Assembly: GCA_016125045.1 (NCBI GenBank)
Contig: WGML01000010.1
Location: 62,001 to 126,000 of the forward strand
Direction of reading: 5' to 3'
DNA from: a bacterium
GTDB taxonomy: Bacteria; Pseudomonadota; Alphaproteobacteria; Caulobacterales; Hyphomonadaceae
DNA length: 64,000 nt
This document shows positions 26,809 to 34,787 of this stretch, in pieces. A model generated the notes under the pieces. That model saw only the letters and a list, made by a program, of their open reading frames with translations, made no database searches and had not been told where the DNA came from. A program made the position numbers and the translations under genes. Numbering within the stretch: position 1 is the first letter of the stretch; each line of letters begins with the position of its first letter.

Positions 26809-27033
26809 TCAGGCGATCCAGCCCCGACGCGTGGACGGCGCAGGCGGCTCCGCGCCCCCATCACCTCCCTGCGACGCCTTGCGTCGCCCATAGGTTAGTT
26901 TCGCCGCCGCCAGGTGTTCGATGTCGCCGCGCGACGCGGACAGGGGCGCCATGAAGCTCACTTCCAACCCGTCGCTTGTGTCGACGGCGCGAACCTCGAC
27001 CAGCCCCGCCACCTGGCGCATTTCAAGGAGCAC
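26809..27033 (-). CDS. DUF6898-like small protein
   Basis: A 74-residue protein whose core (VAGLVEVRAVDTSDGLEVSFMAP...LAAAKLTYGRRK) fits the small DUF6898-type family that often lies next to hemA or mucR in alphaproteobacteria; the function is unknown. It has an Ala/Gly/Pro-rich tail. The start is a GTG at 27033, 47 nt downstream of hemA, so it is probably cotranscribed with it. It is convergent with mucR. Confidence 0.7.
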   Translation of the reverse strand: MLLEMRQVAGLVEVRAVDTSDGLEVSFMAPLSASRGDIEHLAAAKLTYGRRKASQGGDGGAEPPAPSTRRGWIA

Positions 27034-27080
27034 GCCGCCCGCAGGCTCTCCCTTGTCGGCTCCGCCCTGACGGGTTCGGC

Positions 27081-28301
27081 TCAGGCGGCCCTCTCAAGAC
27101 CAAGCTGCTTCCACACCGCGAGGATCGACGACACCAGATCGTCCATCATCGCCTCGGTATGCAGGGGCGAGGGGGTGAACCGCAGCCGCTCGGTTCCGCG
27201 CGGCACGGTGGGATAATTGATCGGCTGCACATAGATGCCGAAATCGAACAGCAGCGTGTCGGACAACGCCTTGCAGCGTTCCGGATCGCCGACCAGCAGC
27301 GGCACGATATGCGTCTCGGACGGCATCACCGGCAGGCCCGCTTCGGCGAATTTGCGCTTCAGCATCGCCGCCTTCGCCTGATGGGTCTCCCGCAGCGCCC
27401 GGCCGTGCTCGCCCCGCAGTTTGCGGATCGAGGCGAGCGCCCCCGCCGCCAGCACCGGACAGGTGGAGGTCGTGAAGATGAACCCCGGCGCCATAGACCG
27501 GATCGCGTCGATCACCGCCGTGCGCGAGGCGATATACCCACCCATCACACCGAACGCCTTGGCGAGGGTGCCCTCGCAGATGTCGATCCGGTGCATAACG
27601 TCATCGCGCTGCGCGACGCCCGCGCCCTCGGCTCCGTACATGCCCACCGCATGCACTTCATCGAGATAGGTGATGGCGTCGAATTCCTCCGCGAGATCGC
27701 ACATCGCCGCCATCGGCGCGACGTCGCCATCCATCGAATAGACCGACTCGAAGGCGATCACTTTCGGGGCGTCAGCCGGGTCATTCTCCATCAGCGCGCG
27801 CAGGTGTCCGAGATCATTGTGCCGGAACACGCGCTTGGCGCACTTCGCACGCTTGATGCCCTCGATCATCGAGGCGTGGTTGAGCTCGTCCGAGTAGATG
27901 ATCAGGTTCGGCATGATGCGCGCCAGCGTCGACAGCGTCGCCTCATTCGACACATAGCCCGACGTGAACAGCAGCGCCGCTTCCTTGCCGTGCAGCGAGG
28001 CGAGCTCGCGCTCAAGATCCACATGATAGCGCGTCGTGCCCGATATGTTGCGCGTGCCGCCGGACCCCGCCCCGAAGCTGTCGACCGCTTCGTGCATCGC
28101 CGCGATCACATCCTCGTCCTGTCCCATGCCGAGATAGTCGTTGGAACACCATACGACGACCGGCTGCTCCGATCCGTCCGGGTGACGCACTGTCGCCTTC
28201 GGAAACTCGCCGCGGTGCCGCTTCAGATCGATGAAGACGCGATAGCGGCCTTCGGAATGGATATCTGCAAGCGCGGCTTCAAACGCAGCAAGATGTTTCA
28301 T
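27081..28301 (-). CDS. hemA: 5-aminolevulinate synthase
   Basis: A PLP enzyme (406 residues) that condenses glycine and succinyl-CoA to 5-aminolevulinate, the first step of the C4 haem pathway that marks alphaproteobacteria. Seen: [39 protein letters not shown] and the PLP lysine K248 in [12 protein letters not shown]. The ATG at 28301 follows GGAGACCCGACC; the longer open frame to 28571 has no family similarity. The partner hemB lies at 36.6 kb. Confidence 0.96.
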   Translation of the reverse strand: MKHLAAFEAALADIHSEGRYRVFIDLKRHRGEFPKATVRHPDGSEQPVVVWCSNDYLGMGQDEDVIAAMHEAVDSFGAGSGGTRNISGTTRYHVDLERELASLHGKEAALLFTSGYVSNEATLSTLARIMPNLIIYSDELNHASMIEGIKRAKCAKRVFRHNDLGHLRALMENDPADAPKVIAFESVYSMDGDVAPMAAMCDLAEEFDAITYLDEVHAVGMYGAEGAGVAQRDDVMHRIDICEGTLAKAFGVMGGYIASRTAVIDAIRSMAPGFIFTTSTCPVLAAGALASIRKLRGEHGRALRETHQAKAAMLKRKFAEAGLPVMPSETHIVPLLVGDPERCKALSDTLLFDFGIYVQPINYPTVPRGTERLRFTPSPLHTEAMMDDLVSSILAVWKQLGLERAA

Positions 28302-28607
28302 GGTCGGGTCTCCGGTCGTGTCCGACGGAAAAGAGTTGCCAAAGAAACTAGGCACGGTTTCGACGCAAGGAAAGGACTTTCGCGTGACGAAACACATTGA
28401 AACCTTGACGAATTGTCGCGAAGTACTTGCGAATAAGTCGCAAGAGCGGATGCTGTCCTCTGAGCGCCATGATCCGGCGGCCATGCCTTGCCAATCATCG
28501 ATCTGATCTTGCGCTTGATAACCGCTTGGTGGGACGTGGATGACAGCCATTCCGCGCGCAGCTAGGATCAAGCTTCCCCTGCGGGTCCATCACGGAAAGG
28601 CCGGAGC
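28302..28607. other. Intergenic region upstream of hemA and a secreted-protein gene
   Basis: A 306-nt divergent region between hemA (minus) and the exported protein at 28608 (plus). It must hold both promoters. The one structure that stands out is a 7-bp inverted repeat at 28426-28444 (CTTGCGA, 5-nt loop, TCGCAAG), about 125 nt upstream of hemA. I see no convincing Fnr, Irr or RirA box and no gene. Confidence 0.5.
28426..28444. promoter_or_regulatory. Inverted repeat upstream of hemA
   Basis: CTTGCGA and TCGCAAG around ATAAG form a perfect 7-bp palindrome in an otherwise unstructured, A/T-richer region. It could be an operator for hemA; 7-bp repeats also occur by chance in a window this size. 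Confidence 0.25.
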
Positions 28608-29540
28608 ATGCGTTCCATCGTCGTTGCGTTGGCGCTCTTGAGCCTGCCGACGCCGGCGATCGCCCAGGCCGCCGAAATCCCGCGAACACGGGATGGACGC
28701 CCCGACTTTCAAGGCGTTTGGGAAAGCCGCTGGCGCACACCGTTCGAGCGACAGGACGAAGCGAAGGGCGACATCGCCTCGGCGGAGGAAGTCGCCGCCC
28801 TCATCGAGGCGGACAAAAAAGAACAGGCGTCCGACGGCGATCTGCACCCCGATGAGGATTTCGACTGGGGCCCCTTCATGCCGGCCCCGGGAGGCGGCTA
28901 CAGAACCTCGCTCTTCGTCGAGCCCTATGACGGCAAGGAGCCGCTGACCGCTGAGGCGCGCATCCACCGCAAAGCGCTCGGCGACCTCCGAAACGGCGCG
29001 GAGGGTCCGGAAGCGCGCGGCCTCATGGAGCGGTGCGTAAGAGGCCCCGGCACGGCGCCGCTCCGCATCACCCCCGGCAACATGCACCGCCTCATCGTCC
29101 AGACGAGCGACCACCTCGTCATCAACACCGAGGACATGGCCGAGGCCCGGATCATCGAATTTGCGGCCCCGAGACGGCCGACTGCGCTCACCTCCTACAT
29201 GGGCGAATCCACCGGACGCTGGGATGGCGACACGCTGATCGTCGAAACCCGCCTCCTGCGGCACGAGCCCATCACCCCCCCGGCGGAGGTCGGACGGTCG
29301 GACCGCAAGGTCACCGAAACCTTCATACTGGTCGCGCCTGACGTAATCAGCTACGGCTATGTCATCGACGACCGAGCGATCTACACGACGCCGGTGCGAG
29401 CCGATTTCACCCTGTTGCGATCCGCCTCGCCCATGTTCGAGGCGAGTTGCCACGAGGGCAATTACAGCATGGCCGGAATCCTGGGCGGCGCCCGGGTCAC
29501 CGAACGCCGCGAGCAGGCGCGCAAGGCCGGCCGGCCATAG
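28608..29540 (+). CDS. Hypothetical secreted protein with PDFQGVW motif
   Basis: A 310-residue exported protein. A signal peptide (MRSIVVALALLSLPTPAIAQA) precedes RDGRPDFQGVWESRWRTPFER, the hallmark of a widespread uncharacterised secreted family, often in many copies in acidobacteria and some alphaproteobacteria. The rest is beta-rich, with CVRGPG, GNMHRLIVQTSDHLVINTEDM and GRWDGDTLIVETRLL. Two Cys (in the ERCVRG and EASCHEG segments) could form a disulfide. No enzymatic motif is recognised. It ends next to a tandem repeat and a stem-loop. Confidence 0.8.
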   Translation: MRSIVVALALLSLPTPAIAQAAEIPRTRDGRPDFQGVWESRWRTPFERQDEAKGDIASAEEVAALIEADKKEQASDGDLHPDEDFDWGPFMPAPGGGYRTSLFVEPYDGKEPLTAEARIHRKALGDLRNGAEGPEARGLMERCVRGPGTAPLRITPGNMHRLIVQTSDHLVINTEDMAEARIIEFAAPRRPTALTSYMGESTGRWDGDTLIVETRLLRHEPITPPAEVGRSDRKVTETFILVAPDVISYGYVIDDRAIYTTPVRADFTLLRSASPMFEASCHEGNYSMAGILGGARVTERREQARKAGRP

Positions 29541-29570
29541 CAAATCCGGGCAAATCCCGGCAAATCCGGC
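29541..29570. repeat. Three tandem decamers after a stop codon
   Basis: Three adjoining 10-mers (caaatccggg, caaatcccgg, caaatccggc) begin one base after the stop of the secreted-protein gene and run into the left arm of the stem-loop that follows. This probably arose by local slippage. Confidence 0.7.
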
Positions 29571-29596
29571 CGGAGCGCCAACGCCCCGGCCGGATT
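29563..29596. terminator. Stem-loop between convergent genes
   Basis: A perfect 11-bp inverted repeat (AATCCGGCCGG and CCGGCCGGATT) around a 12-nt loop lies between the plus-strand secreted-protein gene and the convergent marR-type gene. The arms end in AA/TT but there is no long T-tract. A bidirectional terminator is the likeliest role. Confidence 0.55.
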
Positions 29597-29605
29597 GCAT
29601 CAGGA

Positions 29606-30109
29606 TCAGAGCTGGTAGCGGATCTGATCGGACCAGAAGCGCTCGAGGCGCGAGACCGTCTTGTTCAGCTGATCGAGATCGTCCCGCCGAACACTCGCCG
29701 TCGGTTCAAGAGCGTTCGCCTGCTTCTCGAACATTTCCTGCACACGCGCCCGCACCGCCTTGCCCGACGGCGTGAGCTTGAGACGCACCGCCCGGCGGTC
29801 GTCGCTTGAGCGCGACTGCACCAGATAGCCGCCCTCCTGCAGTTTCTTCACATTGTAGGACATCGAGGTCCCGGCGAAGGCGCCGCGCGCGCGAAGTGCG
29901 CTCGCCGGTGTTTCAGAATCGCCGATCTCGTACAGCAGCAACGCCTGGACGCCCGTCAGCGACCGCTCGCCCACACGCTCCAGATTGTCTTTCACGACAT
30001 CGTGGAGCCGACGATGCGCCTGCTCCAGCAATGACAAGGCCTTGAGAAACGACTGTTCAACGAGTTCGTCCGCGCCGGAAGCCGGACGCTTTGCATTCAC
30101 CAACATCAC
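29606..30109 (-). CDS. MarR family transcriptional regulator
   Basis: A winged-helix regulator of 167 residues. The DNA-binding region runs from SLTGVQALLLYEIGDSETPAS through SMSYNVKKLQEGGYLVQSRSSDDRRAVRLKLTPSG, including the MarR wing with DDRR; long helices at both ends make the dimer interface. The ATG at 30109 is preceded by an AGGG; a GTG one codon earlier is possible. Ligand and targets are unknown. An A/T-rich upstream region contains a palindrome (30192-30209) that could be its own operator. Confidence 0.9.
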   Translation of the reverse strand: MMLVNAKRPASGADELVEQSFLKALSLLEQAHRRLHDVVKDNLERVGERSLTGVQALLLYEIGDSETPASALRARGAFAGTSMSYNVKKLQEGGYLVQSRSSDDRRAVRLKLTPSGKAVRARVQEMFEKQANALEPTASVRRDDLDQLNKTVSRLERFWSDQIRYQL

Positions 30110-30191
30110 CACACCCTGTTTTTGTATTGGGTTGATGGCAATATACCGCGACTTGGATAATCATTCGCTAAATTATGACGGGTTTTACATG

Positions 30192-30209
30192 ACAATTATT
30201 CGAAATTGT
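30192..30209. promoter_or_regulatory. Candidate MarR operator
   Basis: ACAATT and AATTGT separated by 6 nt (18 bp in all) lie 83 nt upstream of the marR-type start, inside the most A/T-rich stretch of this region (30121-30310). Size and symmetry match MarR-type autoregulatory operators, but assignment is inference. Confidence 0.35.
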
Positions 30210-30337
30210 TCTGTTCGTGTTTGGTTTACTGGCCTTTCTTGTCTGTAAACGAAATACTTCCAATCAGTTCATTTGAATAACTGCTTACCTCAATTTTAAC
30301 CTCGCGCTCCAGCGACGACCGCAGCGCGCGCCCCCCC

Positions 30338-31387
30338 CTAGTCAAACGTCAGCTCCGCGGGCTCACCAGGCTTGAGCGGGGCGAAAATCGTATCCAGCAG
30401 CTCATCGCTCACCTCCTCGACACGCGCCGGTTTCCAGCGGGGGGCGCCGTCCTTGTCGATGATGACCGCCCGCACACCCTCCTGAAAGTCATGCAGCTTC
30501 ACCGCCCGGCAGCCGATGCGGAATTCCATCCTCATATTGTCTTCGAAGTGCTCCATCGCCGAACCGAGGGATAGCTGCCTATGCGCTACCTTCAGCGTCT
30601 GAGGCGATTTTGTCCGCAGCGCCGCGAGTTGCGCCGCCGCCCAGCCGCTCTCGCCCTCCGATTCAAGGGCGGACAGGACGCCCTCTATGCTCTGAGCCCC
30701 AAAACAGCGCTCGAGCTCGCCCCGAACTTCACCGAAACTCGACTCCAACCTGCCGGCATGTGAGGAGACGGCCTCCAGACGCCCCGCGGATAAGGCCCGC
30801 TTCAGGTCCGGGATATCCGCCTCCTCGACGAGATGGGTCGCCACCCCCGCCGCCACCACGTCCGCGCCCTTGAGCCGCTGACCGGTGAGCGCAAGCCACA
30901 TCCCCATGGCGAGCCCGCCCGGCAGGCGCGGCAGAAACCATCCCCCTCCGACATCCGGGAACAGGCCGATGCCGGTCTCGGGCATCGCAAACACCGTCCG
31001 CCCGGTCGCAACCCGGTGCGATCCATGCACGCTCACGCCCACGCCGCCGCCCATGGTCACGCCGTCGATGATGGCGACATAAGGCTTCGGATAGGACTTT
31101 ATCCGCGCATTCAGCCGGTACTCCGCGCGAAAGAACTCCGCCGCCTCTAGCCCGTCGCCAGCGCCGCTTTCCGCGAGCATGCGAATGTCGCCTCCGGCGC
31201 AAAATCCCCTTGTGCCGTCAGCATGATCGACGAGGACGAGTTCGATCGACGGGTCGTCGGCCCACGCCCTCAACGCCTCATCCATGGCGACGCACATCCC
31301 CCGATTTAGGGCGTGCAGCGCTTGCGGGCGATTGAGCGTTATCCGCCCCGCCACGCCCTCCTTGCGAATGATCACCTCGTCCGTCAT
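30338..31387 (-). CDS. Enoyl-CoA hydratase/3-hydroxyisobutyryl-CoA hydrolase-like
   Basis: A 349-residue crotonase-fold protein, longer than ordinary enoyl-CoA hydratases and matching the 3-hydroxyisobutyryl-CoA hydrolase group of valine degradation. Seen: ITLNRPQALHALN, GFCAGGDIRML, IIDGVTMGGGVGVSVHGSHR and the hallmark ETGIGLFPDVGGGWFLPRL with catalytic Glu and Asp. The ATG at 31387 (MTDEVIIRKEG) fits the family N-terminus; ATG 31405 is an alternative. It stands alone; the isobutyryl-CoA-dehydrogenase-like gene lies 3.4 kb away on the same strand. Confidence 0.88.
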   Translation of the reverse strand: MTDEVIIRKEGVAGRITLNRPQALHALNRGMCVAMDEALRAWADDPSIELVLVDHADGTRGFCAGGDIRMLAESGAGDGLEAAEFFRAEYRLNARIKSYPKPYVAIIDGVTMGGGVGVSVHGSHRVATGRTVFAMPETGIGLFPDVGGGWFLPRLPGGLAMGMWLALTGQRLKGADVVAAGVATHLVEEADIPDLKRALSAGRLEAVSSHAGRLESSFGEVRGELERCFGAQSIEGVLSALESEGESGWAAAQLAALRTKSPQTLKVAHRQLSLGSAMEHFEDNMRMEFRIGCRAVKLHDFQEGVRAVIIDKDGAPRWKPARVEEVSDELLDTIFAPLKPGEPAELTFD

Positions 31388-31540
31388 GTCCGCCCGCTCC
31401 CGCATCGCTCCACCCCGGATCGCGGGGCCCGCCGCCGGAAGTATCGGGCCGCCGCGCGCCGGCGACAACCGCCGCGCCGACAGACTTCGATCCGCCGCCC
31501 GGGCATGGCGTTCCGCGCGCAGGACGACTAGGTAGGGTCC

Positions 31541-32356
31541 ATGACCAGATCACCAAAGCCCGCGCCCACCACCCCTTCGGAACAAACCACAAGCTCCATC
31601 GGAAACGCTGCGCAGATGGCCTCGCCCGCCTACCGGCTCGCCGCGCTCGACCAGGACTTCCTGCTCGGCGACAGCATGCGGGGCGTCAGGTTCCTGCTTG
31701 AGTATGCAAAGGCTGAGGAGCGCCTGCGCGCCTGGGGCGTGCGCTCGACGATCGTCGTCTTCGGATCGGCCCGCATCGCGCTAGACGGGCCTCCCGATCA
31801 CGCACGTTGGTATAGGGAGGCGCGCGCCTTCGGCCGCCTCGCGTCGGAGAAGGGCGGCGCTCTCGTGTCCAACGGGACGGTGCGGGACAATGTCATCGCC
31901 ACAGGCGGCGGCCCGGGTGTCATGGAGGCGGCGAACCTTGGCGCCACCGACGCCGGCGCCCCCTCGATCGGCTTCAACATCACCCTGCCGCACGAGCAGG
32001 AGCCGAATGCTTATTCAACACCTGACCTGACCTTCCGGTTTCACTATTTCGCGATGCGGAAGATGCACCTCGCGATGCGCGCCAATGCGCTCGTCGTGTT
32101 TCCGGGCGGCTTCGGCACCATGGACGAACTCTTCGAAGTGCTCACCCTGCGTCAGACGCAGAAGATCGGACAGCCGATTCCGATCATCATGTTCGACCGG
32201 GCGTTCTGGAACAAAGCCGTGAATTTCCAGGCGTTCGTCGACGCCGGCACGATCAATCCCGCTGACCTCGACCTGTTCTCCTACGCCGACACCGCCTTCG
32301 ACGCGTGGAGCCAGCTTGAGCGGGCGGGGGTCCGCCATGCCCGCCCATCCACCTAG
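31541..32356 (+). CDS. LOG family protein (TIGR00730)
   Basis: A 271-residue Rossmann-like protein with the two LOG signatures: ATGGGPGVMEAAN and PGGFGTMDELFEVLTLRQ. Family members are cytokinin riboside 5'-monophosphate phosphoribohydrolases, which release a base from nucleoside monophosphates; in bacteria many act as AMP/nucleotide hydrolases or have unknown roles. This one has an extra N-terminal Pro/Thr/Ser-rich segment and a helical region (about residues 1-65) found in the longer subgroup. It is divergent from the hydrolase gene and shares a 153-nt promoter region with it. Confidence 0.88.
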   Translation: MTRSPKPAPTTPSEQTTSSIGNAAQMASPAYRLAALDQDFLLGDSMRGVRFLLEYAKAEERLRAWGVRSTIVVFGSARIALDGPPDHARWYREARAFGRLASEKGGALVSNGTVRDNVIATGGGPGVMEAANLGATDAGAPSIGFNITLPHEQEPNAYSTPDLTFRFHYFAMRKMHLAMRANALVVFPGGFGTMDELFEVLTLRQTQKIGQPIPIIMFDRAFWNKAVNFQAFVDAGTINPADLDLFSYADTAFDAWSQLERAGVRHARPST

Positions 32357-32392
32357 GCCGGTCCGCGCAGACCCCGGCCCGTCGCGACCTCG

Positions 32393-33628
32393 CTATCGCA
32401 GCCGCGCCTCAGGGGCTCGCAGGAACTCGTCCGACTGGGCGAGAAGATAAAGCTGGTTGAGCAGCGACAACACGCTCCCCGTCACATCCTGAAGCGCCGC
32501 CGGCTCGCCCTCCGATCGAGACTGCGGAGCGATGAAATGAACCTCTCCTGCATGCTCCACCCGGACAGCATACTGCCTCGCGCCGCGGTCGGGATAAGTC
32601 CGGAACAATATGACTCCCCCGATCGGGTTGGGCACGCCGGCGGTCTCGTTACGCATCGACTCGCCAAGGAAATAGATCATGTCGTCGAACGACCGCGTCC
32701 GCACGGCCGCCAACGGCCGGCCGGTCGCCGAGTCCACAAATCCCCAGCGAACCTCTGCGGCGTCGCACAGCATCACCCTCCGACCGCGGAAATCCGCAGG
32801 CAGCCCCGTCTCCGCTGATGCGCGCGAGCGGTTGTCAGGGGCGAACACCACCTTCCTGCCCGTCATGGACTCGACCGCCTGGACCGTGGCGGCCGTCGTT
32901 TCGTCGCGTTGCCCGAACATCGAGAGCAGCCAGGACAGATCGAGCGGGTCACAGTTGCGGACATCTTGCGGATCCGGGGCGAGCTTCTCGAATCGGACCT
33001 TTCCGGCCTCAGCCTGCAGCATGATCTCGCGATAGCGGGAGAGATTCTCGATATCCTCGGGTTTACGGTCCTCCCCAAACTCGTCGCCATCAACAAACCA
33101 GGGCTGTTCGCCGTCGAACGCCGACGCGCCCGACCCGGCAAACGTTATGGAATCCACGAAGAGCCACATCAGGATGTCCTTGCGCCAGCCCGCATTCCAG
33201 TAGCTCTCGAGGATTTGCGGCTGGACCGGCTGCAGAAGGCTCTGCGTCTTGTCGTTGTTGGAGAAAGGGTTCACCGAGTACTCGGCGTTCGCGGACTCGT
33301 TTCGCGACACTTCCGCCGACGAACCGCTGAACGGCAGCCGCGAATTGCCAAGGCCGAGGGGCGTCAGGCTCGCACGTCCACCGAGCGCAAGGGTCGGATT
33401 GGAACGGATGCCCGACAGGGTCGTGTAGTTGGTTGGCCAGCGATCCCGCGCCCGCAACACGTTCATCGCGATCACCGTCGTCATCGCCCGCGTGTGGGCG
33501 TCATTCAGGGTGGCGGCGTTGTTCTCGATGTTCTCCGCAAGTCCGTTCGCGCCGAGATCGCTGATCACGGCGCATCCCGACGCCGCCAGAACTGAGACGC
33601 CTGCAAGGAAATGTCTGATCGTGCGCAT
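32393..33628 (-). CDS. Hypothetical lipoprotein
   Basis: A 411-residue protein with a lipoprotein signal (MRTIRHFLAGVSVLAASGC, C19 lipidated). After an Asn/Ala-rich helical segment (NGLAENIENNAATLNDAHTRAMTTVIAMNVLRARDRWPTN shows the pattern only in parts), it has NYTTLSGI, a Ser/Asn-rich stretch, EPDxx-like acidic regions, and a C-terminal VLSLLNQLYLLAQSDEFLRAPE helix. I recognise no named family. The GGGGA before the ATG at 33628 supports the start. It is isolated between a LOG gene and a marR-type gene. Confidence 0.72.
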   Translation of the reverse strand: MRTIRHFLAGVSVLAASGCAVISDLGANGLAENIENNAATLNDAHTRAMTTVIAMNVLRARDRWPTNYTTLSGIRSNPTLALGGRASLTPLGLGNSRLPFSGSSAEVSRNESANAEYSVNPFSNNDKTQSLLQPVQPQILESYWNAGWRKDILMWLFVDSITFAGSGASAFDGEQPWFVDGDEFGEDRKPEDIENLSRYREIMLQAEAGKVRFEKLAPDPQDVRNCDPLDLSWLLSMFGQRDETTAATVQAVESMTGRKVVFAPDNRSRASAETGLPADFRGRRVMLCDAAEVRWGFVDSATGRPLAAVRTRSFDDMIYFLGESMRNETAGVPNPIGGVILFRTYPDRGARQYAVRVEHAGEVHFIAPQSRSEGEPAALQDVTGSVLSLLNQLYLLAQSDEFLRAPEARLR

Positions 33629-33722
33629 TGCACATCCCCGATCCGCCCGCTTGGAACGCGACTAACAGCAAGAACCAGGCCGCCGCGCCAGCGGACTGAT
33701 GCGAATCTTGGGAGCGTTCCGA

Positions 33723-34238
33723 CTAGGCCCCTCGCTGCGAGGCGATGCGTTCAGCGGGGCATTCGACCGCATCTGTCCCCAGGAAGTCGTTCCGCGCTCG
33801 CGCGTCGTCGGCGGCCCGCGCAAGGGCTTCCAGAAACACGCGCCCCGCCGCGATCTCCTGTTCCGACAGCCCGACCAGCAGCTGATCATTCGCCCAGCTC
33901 CAGACCGGCAGCGCCCGCGTGATCACCTCTTCGCCGCTCTGCGTCAGCGACACTCGCTTTCCGAGACGGCCAAACGACCCTTCCCGGCGAACCAGACCCT
34001 TGCGCTCGAGCACGCCCAGATTCCTGTTGATGGTGGAATCGTCCAGCGTCAGGCTGCTGGCGATCGACGACAGCGGCTGATCCGGCGACTGTGAAATCGC
34101 CGTCAGTAGGAAGAATTGCTCCGACGAAAGCTCCAGCGGCCTCAGCAGGCTGTTGTGAAAATTGGTGATCGAGCGCGCGGCTCGGCGCGTAACACCCCCG
34201 ATGCACCTGCGCGCGACGTCGTTTAGAGCGTCTATCAT
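33723..34238 (-). CDS. MarR family transcriptional regulator
   Basis: A 171-residue winged-helix protein: dimerisation helices (RCIGGVTRRAARSITNFHNSLLRPLELSSEQF), a recognition region (SSIASSLTLDDSTINRNLGVLERKGLVRREG) and a wing (GRLGKRVSLTQSGEEV) which lacks the usual DxR motif. It starts at ATG 34238, directly after an 18-bp palindrome and with no Shine-Dalgarno sequence, which suggests a leaderless mRNA. It diverges from a small periplasmic-protein gene, a likely target. Confidence 0.88.
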   Translation of the reverse strand: MIDALNDVARRCIGGVTRRAARSITNFHNSLLRPLELSSEQFFLLTAISQSPDQPLSSIASSLTLDDSTINRNLGVLERKGLVRREGSFGRLGKRVSLTQSGEEVITRALPVWSWANDQLLVGLSEQEIAAGRVFLEALARAADDARARNDFLGTDAVECPAERIASQRGA

Positions 34239-34239
34239 G

Positions 34240-34257
34240 ATGTTGCAGATACAACAT
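34240..34257. promoter_or_regulatory. Palindromic operator overlapping the marR promoter
   Basis: ATGTTG and CAACAT around CAGATA form an 18-bp inverted repeat ending two bases before the marR-type ATG. On the minus strand the loop reads TATCTG, a possible -10 box, with TTGCAA (34270-34275) 18 nt upstream as -35. Transcription would then start about at the ATG. An autoregulatory operator is the natural reading; all of this is inference from sequence. Confidence 0.45.
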
Positions 34258-34268
34258 TTTGCTTGAGC

Positions 34269-34296
34269 GTTGCAACGGCGCCCGTTAGAGCTAACG
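34269..34296. promoter_or_regulatory. Further palindromes in the divergent region
   Basis: GTTGCAAC (34269-34276) and CGTTAG-AG-CTAACG (34283-34296) are two more symmetric sites between the marR-type gene and the periplasmic-protein gene. GTTGCA is shared with the larger palindrome at 34240, so the first may be a second regulator site. Confidence 0.3.
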
Positions 34297-34350
34297 TAGA
34301 GGAAACGCCCCGGGCAAGGGTCTGATACAAGTCCAACCGGGAGCTAAAAA

Positions 34351-34644
34351 ATGAACGTTCGCACTATTCTGCTGGTCGCCGCCTCCACGCTGTTCGCGAC
34401 GACATCTTTCGCCGACGTGCCAGTCCGCAAGACAAAGGACATCTGCACGCAAGCCGCGGCGGCGCAACTCACGCCCGCCCCCACAAAAGTGCGCGTGCGC
34501 ATCGACGACGCCCGCCTCTATGGGGACACCATCCGTAACGTGATCCAGGTCACGATGGCCGACGGCACGCGCGCCAAGGCTGTCTGCGACGTCAACAAGG
34601 AGACGGCGGAAGTCACGGTGAAACTCGAAGACGCCGCTTCCTGA
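34351..34644 (+). CDS. Small hypothetical periplasmic protein
   Basis: A 97-residue exported protein: signal peptide MNVRTILLVAASTLFATTSFA, then a beta-rich domain with two Cys (DICTQAAAAQ and AVCDVNKE) that may form a disulfide. GGGAG eight bases upstream supports the ATG. I recognise no family. It diverges from a marR-type gene across a 112-nt region with three palindromes, so it is probably under that regulator. Confidence 0.72.
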   Translation: MNVRTILLVAASTLFATTSFADVPVRKTKDICTQAAAAQLTPAPTKVRVRIDDARLYGDTIRNVIQVTMADGTRAKAVCDVNKETAEVTVKLEDAAS

Positions 34645-34733
34645 ACCTGAACTGACAGCGACCTCGCGGCGCGAGAAGCGGCCCTGTTTCCGACAGTCGA
34701 AACGCCCGGAACCTGAGGACCGACACACGCCGC

Positions 34734-34763
34734 GAGGATCGTCTTGCAGAACGCACGATCCTC
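34734..34763. terminator. Stem-loop between convergent genes
   Basis: A 9-bp inverted repeat (GAGGATCGT and ACGATCCTC, 12-nt loop) lies between the small periplasmic-protein gene and the convergent acyl-CoA dehydrogenase gene. It has no T-tract; a shared terminator is plausible. Confidence 0.4.
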
Positions 34764-34787
34764 CCAGTCGAACGCCGCGCGTACAGT

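Noticed and set aside
24476..28400. Long plus-strand frames opposite glyA (568 codons) and hemA (474 codons)
   Set aside because: Both lie over conserved minus-strand enzymes and have the composition of shadows.
30320..30345. Run of C residues at the 3' end of the hydrolase gene
   Set aside because: A short homopolymer after the stop codon; it breaks no gene and no phase-variation role can be supported.
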